Shown piece after piece: positions 8,811-17,933 of a stretch of DNA of 64,000 nucleotides (its first letter is position 1; each line of letters begins with the position of its first letter). The position numbers and the translations under genes were made by a program. The notes below the pieces were generated by a model, which saw only the letters and a program-made list of their open reading frames with translations, was not told where the DNA came from and ran no database searches. The DNA is from Flavobacterium xueshanense (GTDB lineage Bacteria > Bacteroidota > Bacteroidia > Flavobacteriales > Flavobacteriaceae): NCBI RefSeq assembly GCF_900112975.1, contig NZ_FONQ01000005.1, forward strand, positions 116,646 through 180,645, written 5' to 3'.

Positions 8811-10346
8811 ATGAGTACTAAATCAACAAAAGGAATTTGGAAAGTCATTTCCGCATCCTCAATGGGTACAATGATCGAATGGTATGACTTTTACATCTTT
8901 GGAAGTTTAGCAGTTGTAATTTCAACTAAATTTTTCCCTTCGGATAATCCAACAGCTGCTTTCCTGTCAACTTTGGCAACATTTGCAGCAGGGTTTGTAG
9001 TTAGACCATTTGGAGCCCTTTTCTTTGGAAGATTAGGAGATTTAATTGGGCGGAAATACACCTTCATGGTTACTTTACTTTTAATGGGTGGTGCTACATT
9101 CTTGATAGGTTGTATTCCGAGTTATGAAACCATTGGATTTATGGCTCCTTTATTAGTATTAATTCTTCGTTTATTACAAGGTCTTGCACTGGGTGGTGAA
9201 TATGGTGGAGCAGCGACTTACGTGGCCGAACATGCGCCAGTAGGACAAAGAGGATATTGGACTTCTTGGATTCAGACTACCGCAACAGTTGGTTTGTTCA
9301 TCTCTTTAATGGTAATTCTTGCTACAAGAAATATCTTAACACCAGAACAATTTGATGAATGGGGATGGAGAGTTCCGTTTTGGTTATCCATAGTTATGGT
9401 TGGAGTTTCGTATTTGATTAGAAAAAACATGGATGAATCACCTGTTTTCGCCAAAGCTAAAAGCGAAGGAAAAACAAGTACAAATCCTTTGAAAGAAAGT
9501 TTTGGAAATCGTTACAATATGAAATTTGTATTATTGGCTTTATTTGGAGCTACAATGGGACAAGGTGTTGTTTGGTACACCGGTCAGTTTTATGCAATGA
9601 ATTTCATGAAAACAGTAATGTCCATTGACTCATCTCAAGTGGATACTTTATTAGGAGTTGCTTTAATTCTTGGAACCCCATTTTTCGTGTTTTTTGGTTG
9701 GTTGAGTGATAAAGTAGGTAGAAAATACATTATGATGGGCGGAATGTTATTGGCTATCTTATTATACAGGCCTATCTACAAACAAATGTACGAAACCACA
9801 TCAGTAAAAAACAAAACTGAAATGGTGGAAAAAACAACTATACTGGCTGAATTAAAGGAAACCAAAAAACAGACTATGGATTCAATCTACACTACCAGCA
9901 AAGAGTATGTGGATGGAACTACTTTTCAAGAAATAAAAACCGTACATTTAGAAAACGGTGTAGCAATCGTGGTGGATGGTAAAGCGAAGGTTGACACTAA
10001 AACAACTGTAAAAATTAATTCTAGTGACAATTGGGCTTTAATATTTTTAGTATTCATACAAGTGATCTTCGTGACTATGGTTTACGGTCCTATTGCCGCA
10101 TTCTTAGTTGAAATGTTCCCTGTAAAAATCAGGTACACATCCATGTCATTGCCATACCACGTAGGAAATGGAATCTTTGGGGGTTTACTTCCTGCTATTT
10201 CAACCTATTTTGTTACCAATGCGAAAGACCTAGGCCATCCGGAATTTTATCTTGAAGGACTTTGGTATCCAATTGTTATTGCTGCAGTCAGTTTTGTAGT
10301 TGGAATGGTTTACATTAAAAATAAAGATAAAAACGCTCACGAATAA
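8811..10346 (+). CDS. MFS metabolite:H+ symporter (MHS family) with a long hydrophilic insert
   Basis: A 511-residue inner-membrane carrier. It begins with the MHS-type N-terminus (ASSMGTMIEWYDFYIFGS) and has the MFS loop motif twice (GRLGDLIGRKYTF near residue 78 and SDKVGRKYIMMGG near 300). Relatives carry proline, shikimate, citrate or short organic acids with protons. About 80 charged residues (roughly 322-404), rich in Lys, Glu and Thr, separate two late transmembrane helices; typical MHS carriers have only a short loop there. It lies in an operon with the porin upstream and a small membrane gene 10 bases downstream. Proximity to acs/prpE and a symporter-kinase suggests an organic acid substrate. 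Confidence 0.85.
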   Translation: MSTKSTKGIWKVISASSMGTMIEWYDFYIFGSLAVVISTKFFPSDNPTAAFLSTLATFAAGFVVRPFGALFFGRLGDLIGRKYTFMVTLLLMGGATFLIGCIPSYETIGFMAPLLVLILRLLQGLALGGEYGGAATYVAEHAPVGQRGYWTSWIQTTATVGLFISLMVILATRNILTPEQFDEWGWRVPFWLSIVMVGVSYLIRKNMDESPVFAKAKSEGKTSTNPLKESFGNRYNMKFVLLALFGATMGQGVVWYTGQFYAMNFMKTVMSIDSSQVDTLLGVALILGTPFFVFFGWLSDKVGRKYIMMGGMLLAILLYRPIYKQMYETTSVKNKTEMVEKTTILAELKETKKQTMDSIYTTSKEYVDGTTFQEIKTVHLENGVAIVVDGKAKVDTKTTVKINSSDNWALIFLVFIQVIFVTMVYGPIAAFLVEMFPVKIRYTSMSLPYHVGNGIFGGLLPAISTYFVTNAKDLGHPEFYLEGLWYPIVIAAVSFVVGMVYIKNKDKNAHE

Positions 10347-10356
10347 AAACACAGCT

Positions 10357-10584
10357 ATGAATCAATTAAAAAGAATATTAGGACTAGTTTGGATTGCATT
10401 AGCAGCTGCCGCAGCCTATTTTTGCATCTTCACTTTTGGAATACCAAAATTGATGTCCGGAAAACAAGAAGACTTAGTTTTCGGAATAATTATACTCTTT
10501 ATACTAACCCCATTAATTGTTTTAGGATTGGGAACCTTTGGGTACTTCTCCTTAATGGGAGATTACGATGAAAAAGACAGTTAA
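10357..10584 (+). CDS. Small two-helix membrane protein linked to the MFS carrier
   Basis: A 75-residue protein with two transmembrane helices (about residues 9-27 and 41-66) and an acidic tail ending YDEKDS. The start ATG at 10357 is 10 bases after the carrier stop; the longer frame that begins inside the carrier gene is unlikely. Similar small proteins accompany MFS carriers in Bacteroidota (DUF6814-like, from memory). It may stabilise or tune the carrier. The operon ends with a terminator just downstream. Confidence 0.75.
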   Translation: MNQLKRILGLVWIALAAAAAYFCIFTFGIPKLMSGKQEDLVFGIIILFILTPLIVLGLGTFGYFSLMGDYDEKDS

Positions 10585-10604
10585 CCAAACCATTACCAAA
10601 ATAG

Positions 10605-10642
10605 ACAGTCTCTGCATTAATTTGCAGAGGTTGTTTATTTTT
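10605..10642 (+). terminator. Intrinsic terminator of the porin-carrier operon
   Basis: A 12-bp stem with two G-U pairs (10605-10616 with 10623-10634), a 6-base loop and a T-rich tract. It separates the porin/carrier operon from the following sensor operon. Confidence 0.8.
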
Positions 10643-10724
10643 TTTAATCAAGCCTTAGATTCTAAAACAGAATTATAAAAAAAGGCGAAAGAACATTCTG
10701 CTGAAAAGCAAACCGCATCTTCTT

Positions 10725-10919
10725 ATGAAAAAGAGACATGAACAAAAGTTGGTTATCCTTTCAATGCTAATGCTATTAGCTTTGAACGTACCGCTCCTAC
10801 TGTTGTTTGACAGTTCGCAACCACTTTTTGGATTTCCAATTATCTATATTTATATCTTCTCGGCATGGCTGTTTTCAATCGCGATATCGTACTTAATCGT
10901 AAAAAGATATTATGAATAG
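10725..10919 (+). CDS. Small subunit of a sodium:solute symporter (DUF4212/YjcH-like)
   Basis: A 64-residue membrane protein with two hydrophobic helices (about 10-26 and 37-60). The segment PLFGFPIIYIYIFSAWLFSI matches the pattern of small subunits that accompany SSS-family symporters. Its stop overlaps the start of the symporter-kinase by 8 bases, so the two are translationally coupled. It probably assembles with the transporter half of that protein. Family assignment is by pattern and context. Confidence 0.65.
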   Translation: MKKRHEQKLVILSMLMLLALNVPLLLLFDSSQPLFGFPIIYIYIFSAWLFSIAISYLIVKRYYE

Positions 10920-13617
10920 CATTGGACTCTTATTAATATTGGTGCTTTATTTGTCGATTCTTTTTTACATTGCCTATTGGTCCGAAAAAAGAAGCCATTC
11001 AAAATGGACAAATAATCCCTACATCTATTCCTTTTCATTAGCCGTATATTGTACAGCCTGGACCTATTACGGAAGTATTGGTGTTGCTGCAGAATCCGGT
11101 TTGAGTTATTTACCCATTTATTTAGGCCCCATATTAATTATCCCAACGTGGATGATTATTCTCAAGAAAATTATCCGAATTTCGAGAGTAAATAAAATTT
11201 CCAGCATTGCAGATTTTATTTCTTTACGATACGGAAACAGCAGATTTCTGGGAGCAGTAGTAACCATGATTTGTATTTTTGGAATCTTACCTTATATTTC
11301 TTTACAGCTAAAATCAATTTCAGACACTTTTCATATTGTTACCAAAACGCAGGCAAGTTCCAATATTTTCACTGACACAACAACCTATGTTTGCATGGCG
11401 CTGGCTTTATTTGCGTCCTATTACGGTACTAAATATGTAGACGCTTCCGAAAAAAGACGCGGAATAGTAACCGCCGTGGCTATGGAATCCATCTTAAAGT
11501 TGGTTTTCTTTTTAATAGTAGGCATTTATGTTACTTATTTTGTTTTTGACGGCTTTGATGACATTTATCAAAAAGCGGCTGTCCTTAAAGATTTTGACAA
11601 GAAAAATACGATTGGCGGGATTACAAACGGAATCAACTGGTTCTATCTTTGTATTCTATCCATGTTTGCTATTTTCCTTTTGCCAAGACAATTCCACACT
11701 GCGATTGTCGAGAACAATAAAGAAACGCACATCCAAACAGCGATTTGGCTTTTTCCGTTGTACCTGCTACTTTTCAATCTTTTTGTTTTCCCAATTGCTT
11801 GGGGTGGCAATATCCTTTTTGAAGGAAAAGGTCATAATTCAGACACCTACTCCTTGCTGATTCCACAGTTTTTTGACAATAACGTATTGACTGTTTTAGT
11901 GTTTCTAGGCGGATTTTCGGCAGCCATTTCGATGATTATCGTATCTTCAATTTCATTAGCAACCATGTTGAGCAACAACTTATTGATACCGTATGGTTTC
12001 ATTGGTTCTTTGGAAAATTCTTCACAGGTAAAAAACAGCAAACGAATTGTAAACAGCCGAAAAATAGGGATTTTTTCTCTTATCATTTTGGCGTATGCCA
12101 TCTATAGAATTTTTATTCTGAATTACTCATTAGTTTCCATCGGACTGGTTTCCTTTGTCGTTATAGCCCAACTGGCACCTTCTTTTTTTGGTGCATTATT
12201 CTGGAAAAGAGGCTCTAAATATGGTGCGCTAACCGGAATTATTCTTGGGTTTTTAACCTGTTTTTACACGTTGCTAATTCCGTACGCTATTGGAATTACA
12301 AAATCTACCAGTCTATTTATTCAGGAAGGACCCTGGGGAATTGAATTGCTAAAACCGTTTCAGCTTTTTGGTTTGGATTATTTAGACCCCATACCGCATG
12401 CCGTTTTTTGGAGTTTATTGGTTAATATTCTAAGTTATTCTGCGGTTTCAGTGAGTTTCAAAGGCAATTACAGAGAACGCAATTATGCCGAAATGTTTGT
12501 GGATATTGACAAATACATCACCAATCATGAAAATGCTTTTGTTTGGAAAGGAACGGCATACATCTCTGATATTCAAAAAGTATTACAGCGATTTCTTGGC
12601 GAAGAAAGAACCAAGCGCGCATTGACTATTTTTAATTTAAAATACAACATTGATAAAAATATCACTACTGCTGATGCCCGATTTATAAAATTTGCAGAGG
12701 ATTTATTAACGGGACACATTGGTACGGCTTCCGCCAAAATATTAATATCGAGCGTAATCAAAGAAGACAAAATCAGTTTGCCGGAAGTGTTACGAATTTT
12801 GGAGGAATCCAAAGAAAACATAATCATTAACAAGAAGTTGACCGACACTTCAAATGAATTAAAAAAAATATCGGAACAACTCAAAAATGCGAATCAGGAA
12901 TTAGTAAATAAAGATATTCAAAAAGATGAATTTCTTGACACTGTTACCCATGAATTGAGGACTCCGATAACCGCCATCCGTGCAGCAAGCGAAATCCTTC
13001 ATGACGATGATGACATTCCCGAAGAATTAAGAAAGCAGTTTTTACAAAACATCATTTCAGAGTCCGATCGATTAAACCGCCTGATTGACAAAATTTTGGA
13101 TTTAGAAAAATTTGAAACCGGAAAACAAAAGATTTATTTGTCCAAAAACAACATTACAAAAACAATCAAAAACACATTGGATTCTCTCCAACAATTAATA
13201 AAAAATAGAAATATCAATATTGAATTTAAGGATGCATCCAAAGAAATAAAAGCTTTTTATGACGAAGAGAGAATCATTCAGGTCATTCATAATTTAGTAT
13301 CGAATGCTATAAAATTCTGTTCGGAAACAGATGGGAACATAGTGATTTCCATTGATGAAAATAAAGACAATATCGAAGTCAAAATACACAACAACGGCAA
13401 GGGAATTAAAAAGGAAGATTTTGAAGCTATTTTTGATAAATTTTATCAATCCCGAAATCAAAACGTAAAAAAACCAATAGGAAGCGGACTAGGTTTAGCC
13501 ATTTGTAAACAAATTATTGAACATCACAAAGGTAAAATTTGGGCCGAAGATAATGTAAAAGAAGGAGCCACTTTCATCTTTACATTACCCAATTATAATA
13601 CAGCAGAAAATAGTTAA
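10912..13617 (+). CDS. Sodium:solute symporter-histidine kinase fusion (CbrA/CrbS-like)
   Basis: A 901-residue sensor. Residues about 1-500 are a 13-helix SSS transporter module. About 545-640 resemble the STAC linker domain (FAEDLLTGHIGTASAKILIS), followed by a coiled coil. The HisKA box has the phospho-accepting His at residue 680 (DTVTHELRTPITAIR). The HATPase shows the N box (VIHNLVSNAIKFCSE), G1 (HNNGKGIKKEDF), F (IFDKFYQ) and G2 (GSGLGLAICKQIIEHHKGKI). This is the architecture of CbrA and of CrbS, which controls acetyl-CoA synthetase in Vibrio and Pseudomonas. A response regulator lies 4 bases downstream, then prpE and acs, so sensing acetate or propionate is a strong inference. Confidence 0.92.
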   Translation: MNSIGLLLILVLYLSILFYIAYWSEKRSHSKWTNNPYIYSFSLAVYCTAWTYYGSIGVAAESGLSYLPIYLGPILIIPTWMIILKKIIRISRVNKISSIADFISLRYGNSRFLGAVVTMICIFGILPYISLQLKSISDTFHIVTKTQASSNIFTDTTTYVCMALALFASYYGTKYVDASEKRRGIVTAVAMESILKLVFFLIVGIYVTYFVFDGFDDIYQKAAVLKDFDKKNTIGGITNGINWFYLCILSMFAIFLLPRQFHTAIVENNKETHIQTAIWLFPLYLLLFNLFVFPIAWGGNILFEGKGHNSDTYSLLIPQFFDNNVLTVLVFLGGFSAAISMIIVSSISLATMLSNNLLIPYGFIGSLENSSQVKNSKRIVNSRKIGIFSLIILAYAIYRIFILNYSLVSIGLVSFVVIAQLAPSFFGALFWKRGSKYGALTGIILGFLTCFYTLLIPYAIGITKSTSLFIQEGPWGIELLKPFQLFGLDYLDPIPHAVFWSLLVNILSYSAVSVSFKGNYRERNYAEMFVDIDKYITNHENAFVWKGTAYISDIQKVLQRFLGEERTKRALTIFNLKYNIDKNITTADARFIKFAEDLLTGHIGTASAKILISSVIKEDKISLPEVLRILEESKENIIINKKLTDTSNELKKISEQLKNANQELVNKDIQKDEFLDTVTHELRTPITAIRAASEILHDDDDIPEELRKQFLQNIISESDRLNRLIDKILDLEKFETGKQKIYLSKNNITKTIKNTLDSLQQLIKNRNINIEFKDASKEIKAFYDEERIIQVIHNLVSNAIKFCSETDGNIVISIDENKDNIEVKIHNNGKGIKKEDFEAIFDKFYQSRNQNVKKPIGSGLGLAICKQIIEHHKGKIWAEDNVKEGATFIFTLPNYNTAENS

Positions 13618-13621
13618 AAAA

Positions 13622-13984
13622 ATGAAGAAGATTTTAATTGTAGATGACGAACCAAACATTGTAATGTCGCTGGAATATACTTTCAAAAAGAACAATTTTG
13701 AAGTTTTCATAGCGCGTGATGGTCAGGAAGCACTGGATATTTTAAAAAAACAACTTCCGGATGTCATTATTCTGGATGTCATGATGCCCATGGTGGATGG
13801 TTTTGCCACATTGGAACAAATAAAAAAAGACGAACGGCTGAGGCATTGTAAGGTTATTTTCCTTTCGGCAAAAAACAAGGAAAAAGATATTGAAAAAGGA
13901 CTTTCATTAGGCGCCAATTTATATGTTGTAAAGCCCTTTTCAGTTAAAAAACTGGTCGATCAAGTTCATGAATTAATGCAATAA
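13622..13984 (+). CDS. Single-domain response regulator (REC only)
   Basis: A 120-residue receiver domain with no DNA-binding output. The acidic pocket is D8/D9 and the phospho-acceptor is D52 (VIILDVMMPMVDG). The conserved Ser and Lys are in IFLSAKNKEKD and VVKPFSVKKL. It follows the symporter-kinase by 4 bases and precedes prpE by 17, so it is the cognate partner. In CrbSR systems the partner carries a LuxR-type output domain, but here it is missing. The signal must pass to another protein, or the regulator works by protein-protein contact. Confidence 0.93.
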   Translation: MKKILIVDDEPNIVMSLEYTFKKNNFEVFIARDGQEALDILKKQLPDVIILDVMMPMVDGFATLEQIKKDERLRHCKVIFLSAKNKEKDIEKGLSLGANLYVVKPFSVKKLVDQVHELMQ

Positions 13985-14001
13985 GAAACAAATTCAACAC
14001 A

Positions 14002-15900
14002 ATGACATACAAGGAAATTTATGAGAACAGCATTGAGCACCCAGAAAAATTCTGGGCAGAACAGGCTGATGCAATTGAGTGGTACAACAAGCCGGAAATG
14101 ATTTTGTCAAAAGATGAAAATGGATATCCACTTTGGTACAAAGATGGAGAATTGAACATTTGTTATCTGGCGTTAGACAAACACATTCAAGATGGTTGTG
14201 GAGATCAGGTCGCTTTTATTTATGATTCTCCGGTAACACAAACCGTGAAAAAATACACTTTTTCGGAAGTAAAAACAGAAGTGGCAAAACTCGCAGGAGG
14301 TATGCAATCACTGGGATTAAAAAAAGGCGACACCGCTATAATTTATATGCCAATGATTCCTCAAACTGCATTTGCGATGTTGGCTTGTGCGAGAATTGGC
14401 GTGATTCATTCGGTTGTTTTTGGAGGTTTTGCGCCACATGAATTGGCAATTAGAATTGACGATTGCAAACCCAGAGTGATTATCACCGCTTCCTCCGGAA
14501 TTGAAGTTGACCGTTTAATTGCGTACAAACCTTTAGTGGATGAAGCCATAGCACTTGCTTCACACCGACCAAAAAAAGTAATCGTTTTCAACAGAAAATT
14601 GGGCGCCCGAATTCCGTTTAAGAAATACGATGTAGATTATGATGCCTTGGTTTATGGTTCAGAAGAAACGCCTTGTGTTCCTGTGAATTCCAATCATCCG
14701 CTGTATATTTTGTACACATCCGGAACTACGGGAAAACCAAAAGGAATTGTAAGAGATACCGGTGGATACGCCGTGGCATTGAAATTTTCGATGAAATACA
14801 TTTACAATGTGAAAGAAGATGAGACCTTTTGGGCAGCATCGGATATGGGTTGGGCAGTTGGTCACAGCTATATTCTTTACGCACCGTTATTAAACCGAAA
14901 TACTACCATAATTTTTGAAGGTAAACCGATAAAAACTCCCGATGCAAGTACGTTTTGGCGAATAATTTCAGAGCATAAAGTGGGCACCATGTTTACGGCT
15001 CCAACCGCCATCAGAGCTATCAAAAAAGAAGATCCTGATGGAGAATTCATCAAACAATATGATATAAGCCATCTTAAAAATCAATTTTTGGCGGGAGAAC
15101 GTTGTGATAATGCCACTCTAGAATGGTACCAACAACACATTCCTATTCCTGTAATTGACCATTGGTGGCAAACAGAATCAGGCTGGCCAATGATTGCTAA
15201 TTCTCTTGGTATTGAAAAAATGCCGGTGAAATCCGGCTCTGCCACAAAAGCAGTTTGTGGATATGATATTCGAATTTTTAATGAAAATGGTGAAGAATTA
15301 AACGCAAATGAAGAAGGTTTAGTTGTCGTAAAACTGCCATTGCCTCCGGGAAATATGTTGGGAATTTGGGAAAACGAAGCGCGTTTCAAAGCCGGTTATT
15401 TCAGCAAATTTGATGGTTATTATTTGTCTGGCGATGGTGGTTATAAAGATGAAGACAGTTATATTTTCATCACCGGAAGAACGGATGATGTCATAAATGT
15501 AGCGGGACATCGATTATCAACTGCTGAAATGGAGGAAGTTGTTGCTTCCCACCAATCTGTTGCTGAATGCGCCGTTATTGGAATTCACGATGAGTTAAAA
15601 GGCCAAATTCCTTTGGCTTTGGTGGTAACCAAATCAGGAGATGAAATCGAACATTATCAATTGGAACAAGAAATTATTAAAGTGGTTCGTCAGCAAATTG
15701 GGGCTGTTGCTTCGTTGAGAAATGTAGTAATTGTACAGCGATTACCAAAAACACGTTCGGGGAAAATCCTTCGAAAACTGATGCGCAGCATTACAGATGG
15801 TGAGGAATTCCAAATTCCGTCCACCATTGATGACGAATCCATTGTGGAAGAAATCATTGCAACATTACAAAAGTATAAAATAGGCGTTTATAATATTTAA
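14002..15900 (+). CDS. prpE: Propionyl-CoA synthetase-like acyl-CoA ligase
   Basis: An AMP-forming ligase (632 residues) that activates a short-chain acid with ATP and CoA. The N-terminus has the ACAS-N pattern HPEKFWAEQADAIEWYNKP typical of PrpE/ACSS3. Core motifs are LYTSGTTGKPKGIVRDTGG (about 236-254), HWWQTESGWPM (about 388-398), YLSGDGGYKDE, and the C-terminal PKTRSGKILRK with the acetylatable catalytic Lys near 587. The QTESGW form, instead of QTETGG, separates it from the acetate enzyme next door and suggests propionate. It sits between the response regulator and acs with 17 and 14 base gaps, so all are probably one transcript. Confidence 0.88.
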   Translation: MTYKEIYENSIEHPEKFWAEQADAIEWYNKPEMILSKDENGYPLWYKDGELNICYLALDKHIQDGCGDQVAFIYDSPVTQTVKKYTFSEVKTEVAKLAGGMQSLGLKKGDTAIIYMPMIPQTAFAMLACARIGVIHSVVFGGFAPHELAIRIDDCKPRVIITASSGIEVDRLIAYKPLVDEAIALASHRPKKVIVFNRKLGARIPFKKYDVDYDALVYGSEETPCVPVNSNHPLYILYTSGTTGKPKGIVRDTGGYAVALKFSMKYIYNVKEDETFWAASDMGWAVGHSYILYAPLLNRNTTIIFEGKPIKTPDASTFWRIISEHKVGTMFTAPTAIRAIKKEDPDGEFIKQYDISHLKNQFLAGERCDNATLEWYQQHIPIPVIDHWWQTESGWPMIANSLGIEKMPVKSGSATKAVCGYDIRIFNENGEELNANEEGLVVVKLPLPPGNMLGIWENEARFKAGYFSKFDGYYLSGDGGYKDEDSYIFITGRTDDVINVAGHRLSTAEMEEVVASHQSVAECAVIGIHDELKGQIPLALVVTKSGDEIEHYQLEQEIIKVVRQQIGAVASLRNVVIVQRLPKTRSGKILRKLMRSITDGEEFQIPSTIDDESIVEEIIATLQKYKIGVYNI

Positions 15901-15914
15901 AATTTACCAAAATC

Positions 15915-17822
15915 ATGAGTTACTATAAAATTAATAATTTAGAAGAGTACTTTAAACATTACAAAAAATCAGTTCGTGAGCCTAGAAAATTTTGGGACAA
16001 AGTAGCCGCTGAGAATTTTACATGGTACCAGCAATGGGACAAAGTCGTTGATTTCAATATGGCTGAAGCCGAAATAAAATGGTTTACCAATGCTAAAGTA
16101 AACATTGTAAAAAACTGTATCGACAGGCATCTTGCTAAAAAAGGAGATAAAACAGCTATCATTTTTGAACCAAATGACCCAACAGAACAAGCGCTACATA
16201 TCACTTACAATGAATTGTACGAACGTGTCTGCAAAATGGCAAACGTCTTAAAAGGACAAGGCATACAAAAAGGAGATCGCGTTTGTATTTACTTACCAAT
16301 GATTCCTGAATTAGCGATTACCACTTTGGCCTGCGCCAGAATTGGAGCAATCCACTCGGTTGTTTTTGCAGGATTTTCCGCTTCGGCAGTAGCAGCAAGA
16401 ATAAACGACAGCGAATGCAAAATGGTCATCACCTCTGATGGTGGGTATCGCGGAAACAAAACCATCGATTTAAAAAGTATCGTCGATGAAGCCTTATTGA
16501 ATTGTCCTTGTGTGGAGAACGTTTTGGTGGCTAAAAGAATCAACTCAACTATCAACATGAAAGAAGGTCGTGACCAATGGTTGCAGCCTCTTTTAGACCA
16601 AGCTTCGGATAATAATGTCGCTGAAATCATGGATGCCGAAGATCCTTTATTCATCCTTTATACTTCCGGCTCAACAGGAAAACCAAAAGGAATGGTACAC
16701 ACTACGGCGGGTTATATGGTGTATTCTGCGTATACGTTTAAGAACGTTTTTAATTATGAAGACAATGATATTTTCTGGTGTACCGCTGATATTGGTTGGA
16801 TTACCGGACATTCTTATATTCTTTACGGGCCGTTATTGAACGGAGCTACGACGGTAATTTTTGAAGGCGTTCCGTCCTATCCTGACTTCAGTCGTTTTTG
16901 GCAAACCATCGAAAAGCATAAAGTTACCCAGTTTTACACGGCGCCAACAGCGATTAGAGCCTTGGCTAAAGAAAGCATCGAATACGTGCAAAGGTACCAA
17001 TTGACTTCTTTGAAAGTAATTGGATCAGTAGGAGAACCAATCAACGAGGAAGCTTGGCACTGGTACAACAACCACGTAGGCGACAAAAAATGTCCTGTGG
17101 TGGATACATGGTGGCAAACAGAAACCGGAGGAATTATGATTTCGCCAATTGCCTTTGTAACCCCAACAAAACCAACCTACGCTTCGTTACCTTTACCAGG
17201 AATTCAACCCGTTTTGATGGACGAAAAACGCAACGAAATTGAAGGCAATCAGGTTACCGGAAGTTTGTGTATTAAATTTCCTTGGCCAGGAATTGCCAGA
17301 ACCATTTGGGGCGATCACCAAAGGTATAAAGAGACTTATTTCTCTGCCTTTCCAGGTAAATATTTCACTGGCGATGGCGCTTTGCGTGATGAAGTTGGTT
17401 ATTACAGAATCACTGGTCGTGTAGACGACGTAGTTATCGTTTCTGGACACAATTTGGGAACTGCACCTATAGAAGACGCCATCAATGAGCATCCTGCAGT
17501 TGCAGAATCAGCCATTGTAGGTTTCCCGCATGACATCAAAGGAAATGCGTTGTACGGTTTTGTAATTTTAAAAGAAACCGGAGAATATCGCGATAGAGAA
17601 AACCTAAGTAAAGAGATTAACCAACACATATCCGATCATATTGGACCAATTGCCAAACTAGATAAAATCCAGTTTGTTTCCGGTTTACCAAAAACCCGTT
17701 CGGGAAAAATCATGCGTAGGATTCTGCGTAAGATTGCTGAAGGTGATTATTCTAATTTTGGCGATACGTCAACATTATTGAATCCTGAAATTGTAGATGA
17801 AATCAAAGACGGTAAAATTTAG
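15915..17822 (+). CDS. acs: Acetyl-CoA synthetase
   Basis: Acetate:CoA ligase (AMP-forming), 635 residues. It has the ACAS-N region (REPRKFWDKVAAENFTWYQQW), the P-loop-like LYTSGSTGKPKGMVHTTAGY (about 246-265), the acetate-pocket motif DTWWQTETGGIMISP (about 396-410), YFTGDGALRDE and the terminal LPKTRSGKIMRRILRK with the regulatory Lys near 597. It turns acetate into acetyl-CoA for the TCA cycle. It is the last gene of the sensor operon and is probably controlled by the transporter-kinase system, as acs is by CrbSR elsewhere. Two strong hairpins follow it. Confidence 0.96.
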   Translation: MSYYKINNLEEYFKHYKKSVREPRKFWDKVAAENFTWYQQWDKVVDFNMAEAEIKWFTNAKVNIVKNCIDRHLAKKGDKTAIIFEPNDPTEQALHITYNELYERVCKMANVLKGQGIQKGDRVCIYLPMIPELAITTLACARIGAIHSVVFAGFSASAVAARINDSECKMVITSDGGYRGNKTIDLKSIVDEALLNCPCVENVLVAKRINSTINMKEGRDQWLQPLLDQASDNNVAEIMDAEDPLFILYTSGSTGKPKGMVHTTAGYMVYSAYTFKNVFNYEDNDIFWCTADIGWITGHSYILYGPLLNGATTVIFEGVPSYPDFSRFWQTIEKHKVTQFYTAPTAIRALAKESIEYVQRYQLTSLKVIGSVGEPINEEAWHWYNNHVGDKKCPVVDTWWQTETGGIMISPIAFVTPTKPTYASLPLPGIQPVLMDEKRNEIEGNQVTGSLCIKFPWPGIARTIWGDHQRYKETYFSAFPGKYFTGDGALRDEVGYYRITGRVDDVVIVSGHNLGTAPIEDAINEHPAVAESAIVGFPHDIKGNALYGFVILKETGEYRDRENLSKEINQHISDHIGPIAKLDKIQFVSGLPKTRSGKIMRRILRKIAEGDYSNFGDTSTLLNPEIVDEIKDGKI

Positions 17823-17846
17823 TTTTTAGTTTTAGTTTGTTATTGA

Positions 17847-17877
17847 AAAACTGCTTCATTTCTGGAGCAGTTTTTTT
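17847..17877 (+). terminator. Intrinsic terminator after acs
   Basis: An 11-bp stem with one G-U pair (17847-17857 with 17864-17874), a 6-base loop and a T run. Confidence 0.85.
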
Positions 17878-17881
17878 ATAC

Positions 17882-17915
17882 AAAAACGGCTGTCTTTTTA
17901 GGAACAGCCGTTTTT
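17882..17915. terminator. Bidirectional terminator between acs and the amylase gene
   Basis: A perfect 12-bp stem (17882-17893 with 17904-17915) with A-rich and T-rich flanks on the two sides, so it can act for both convergent genes. Confidence 0.85.
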
Positions 17916-17933
17916 CACTAATTCAACGTATTC

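Noticed and set aside
10300..10356. Longer frame for the small membrane protein, beginning inside the MFS gene
   Set aside because: ATG at 10357 lies 10 bases after the carrier stop and gives a clean membrane protein.
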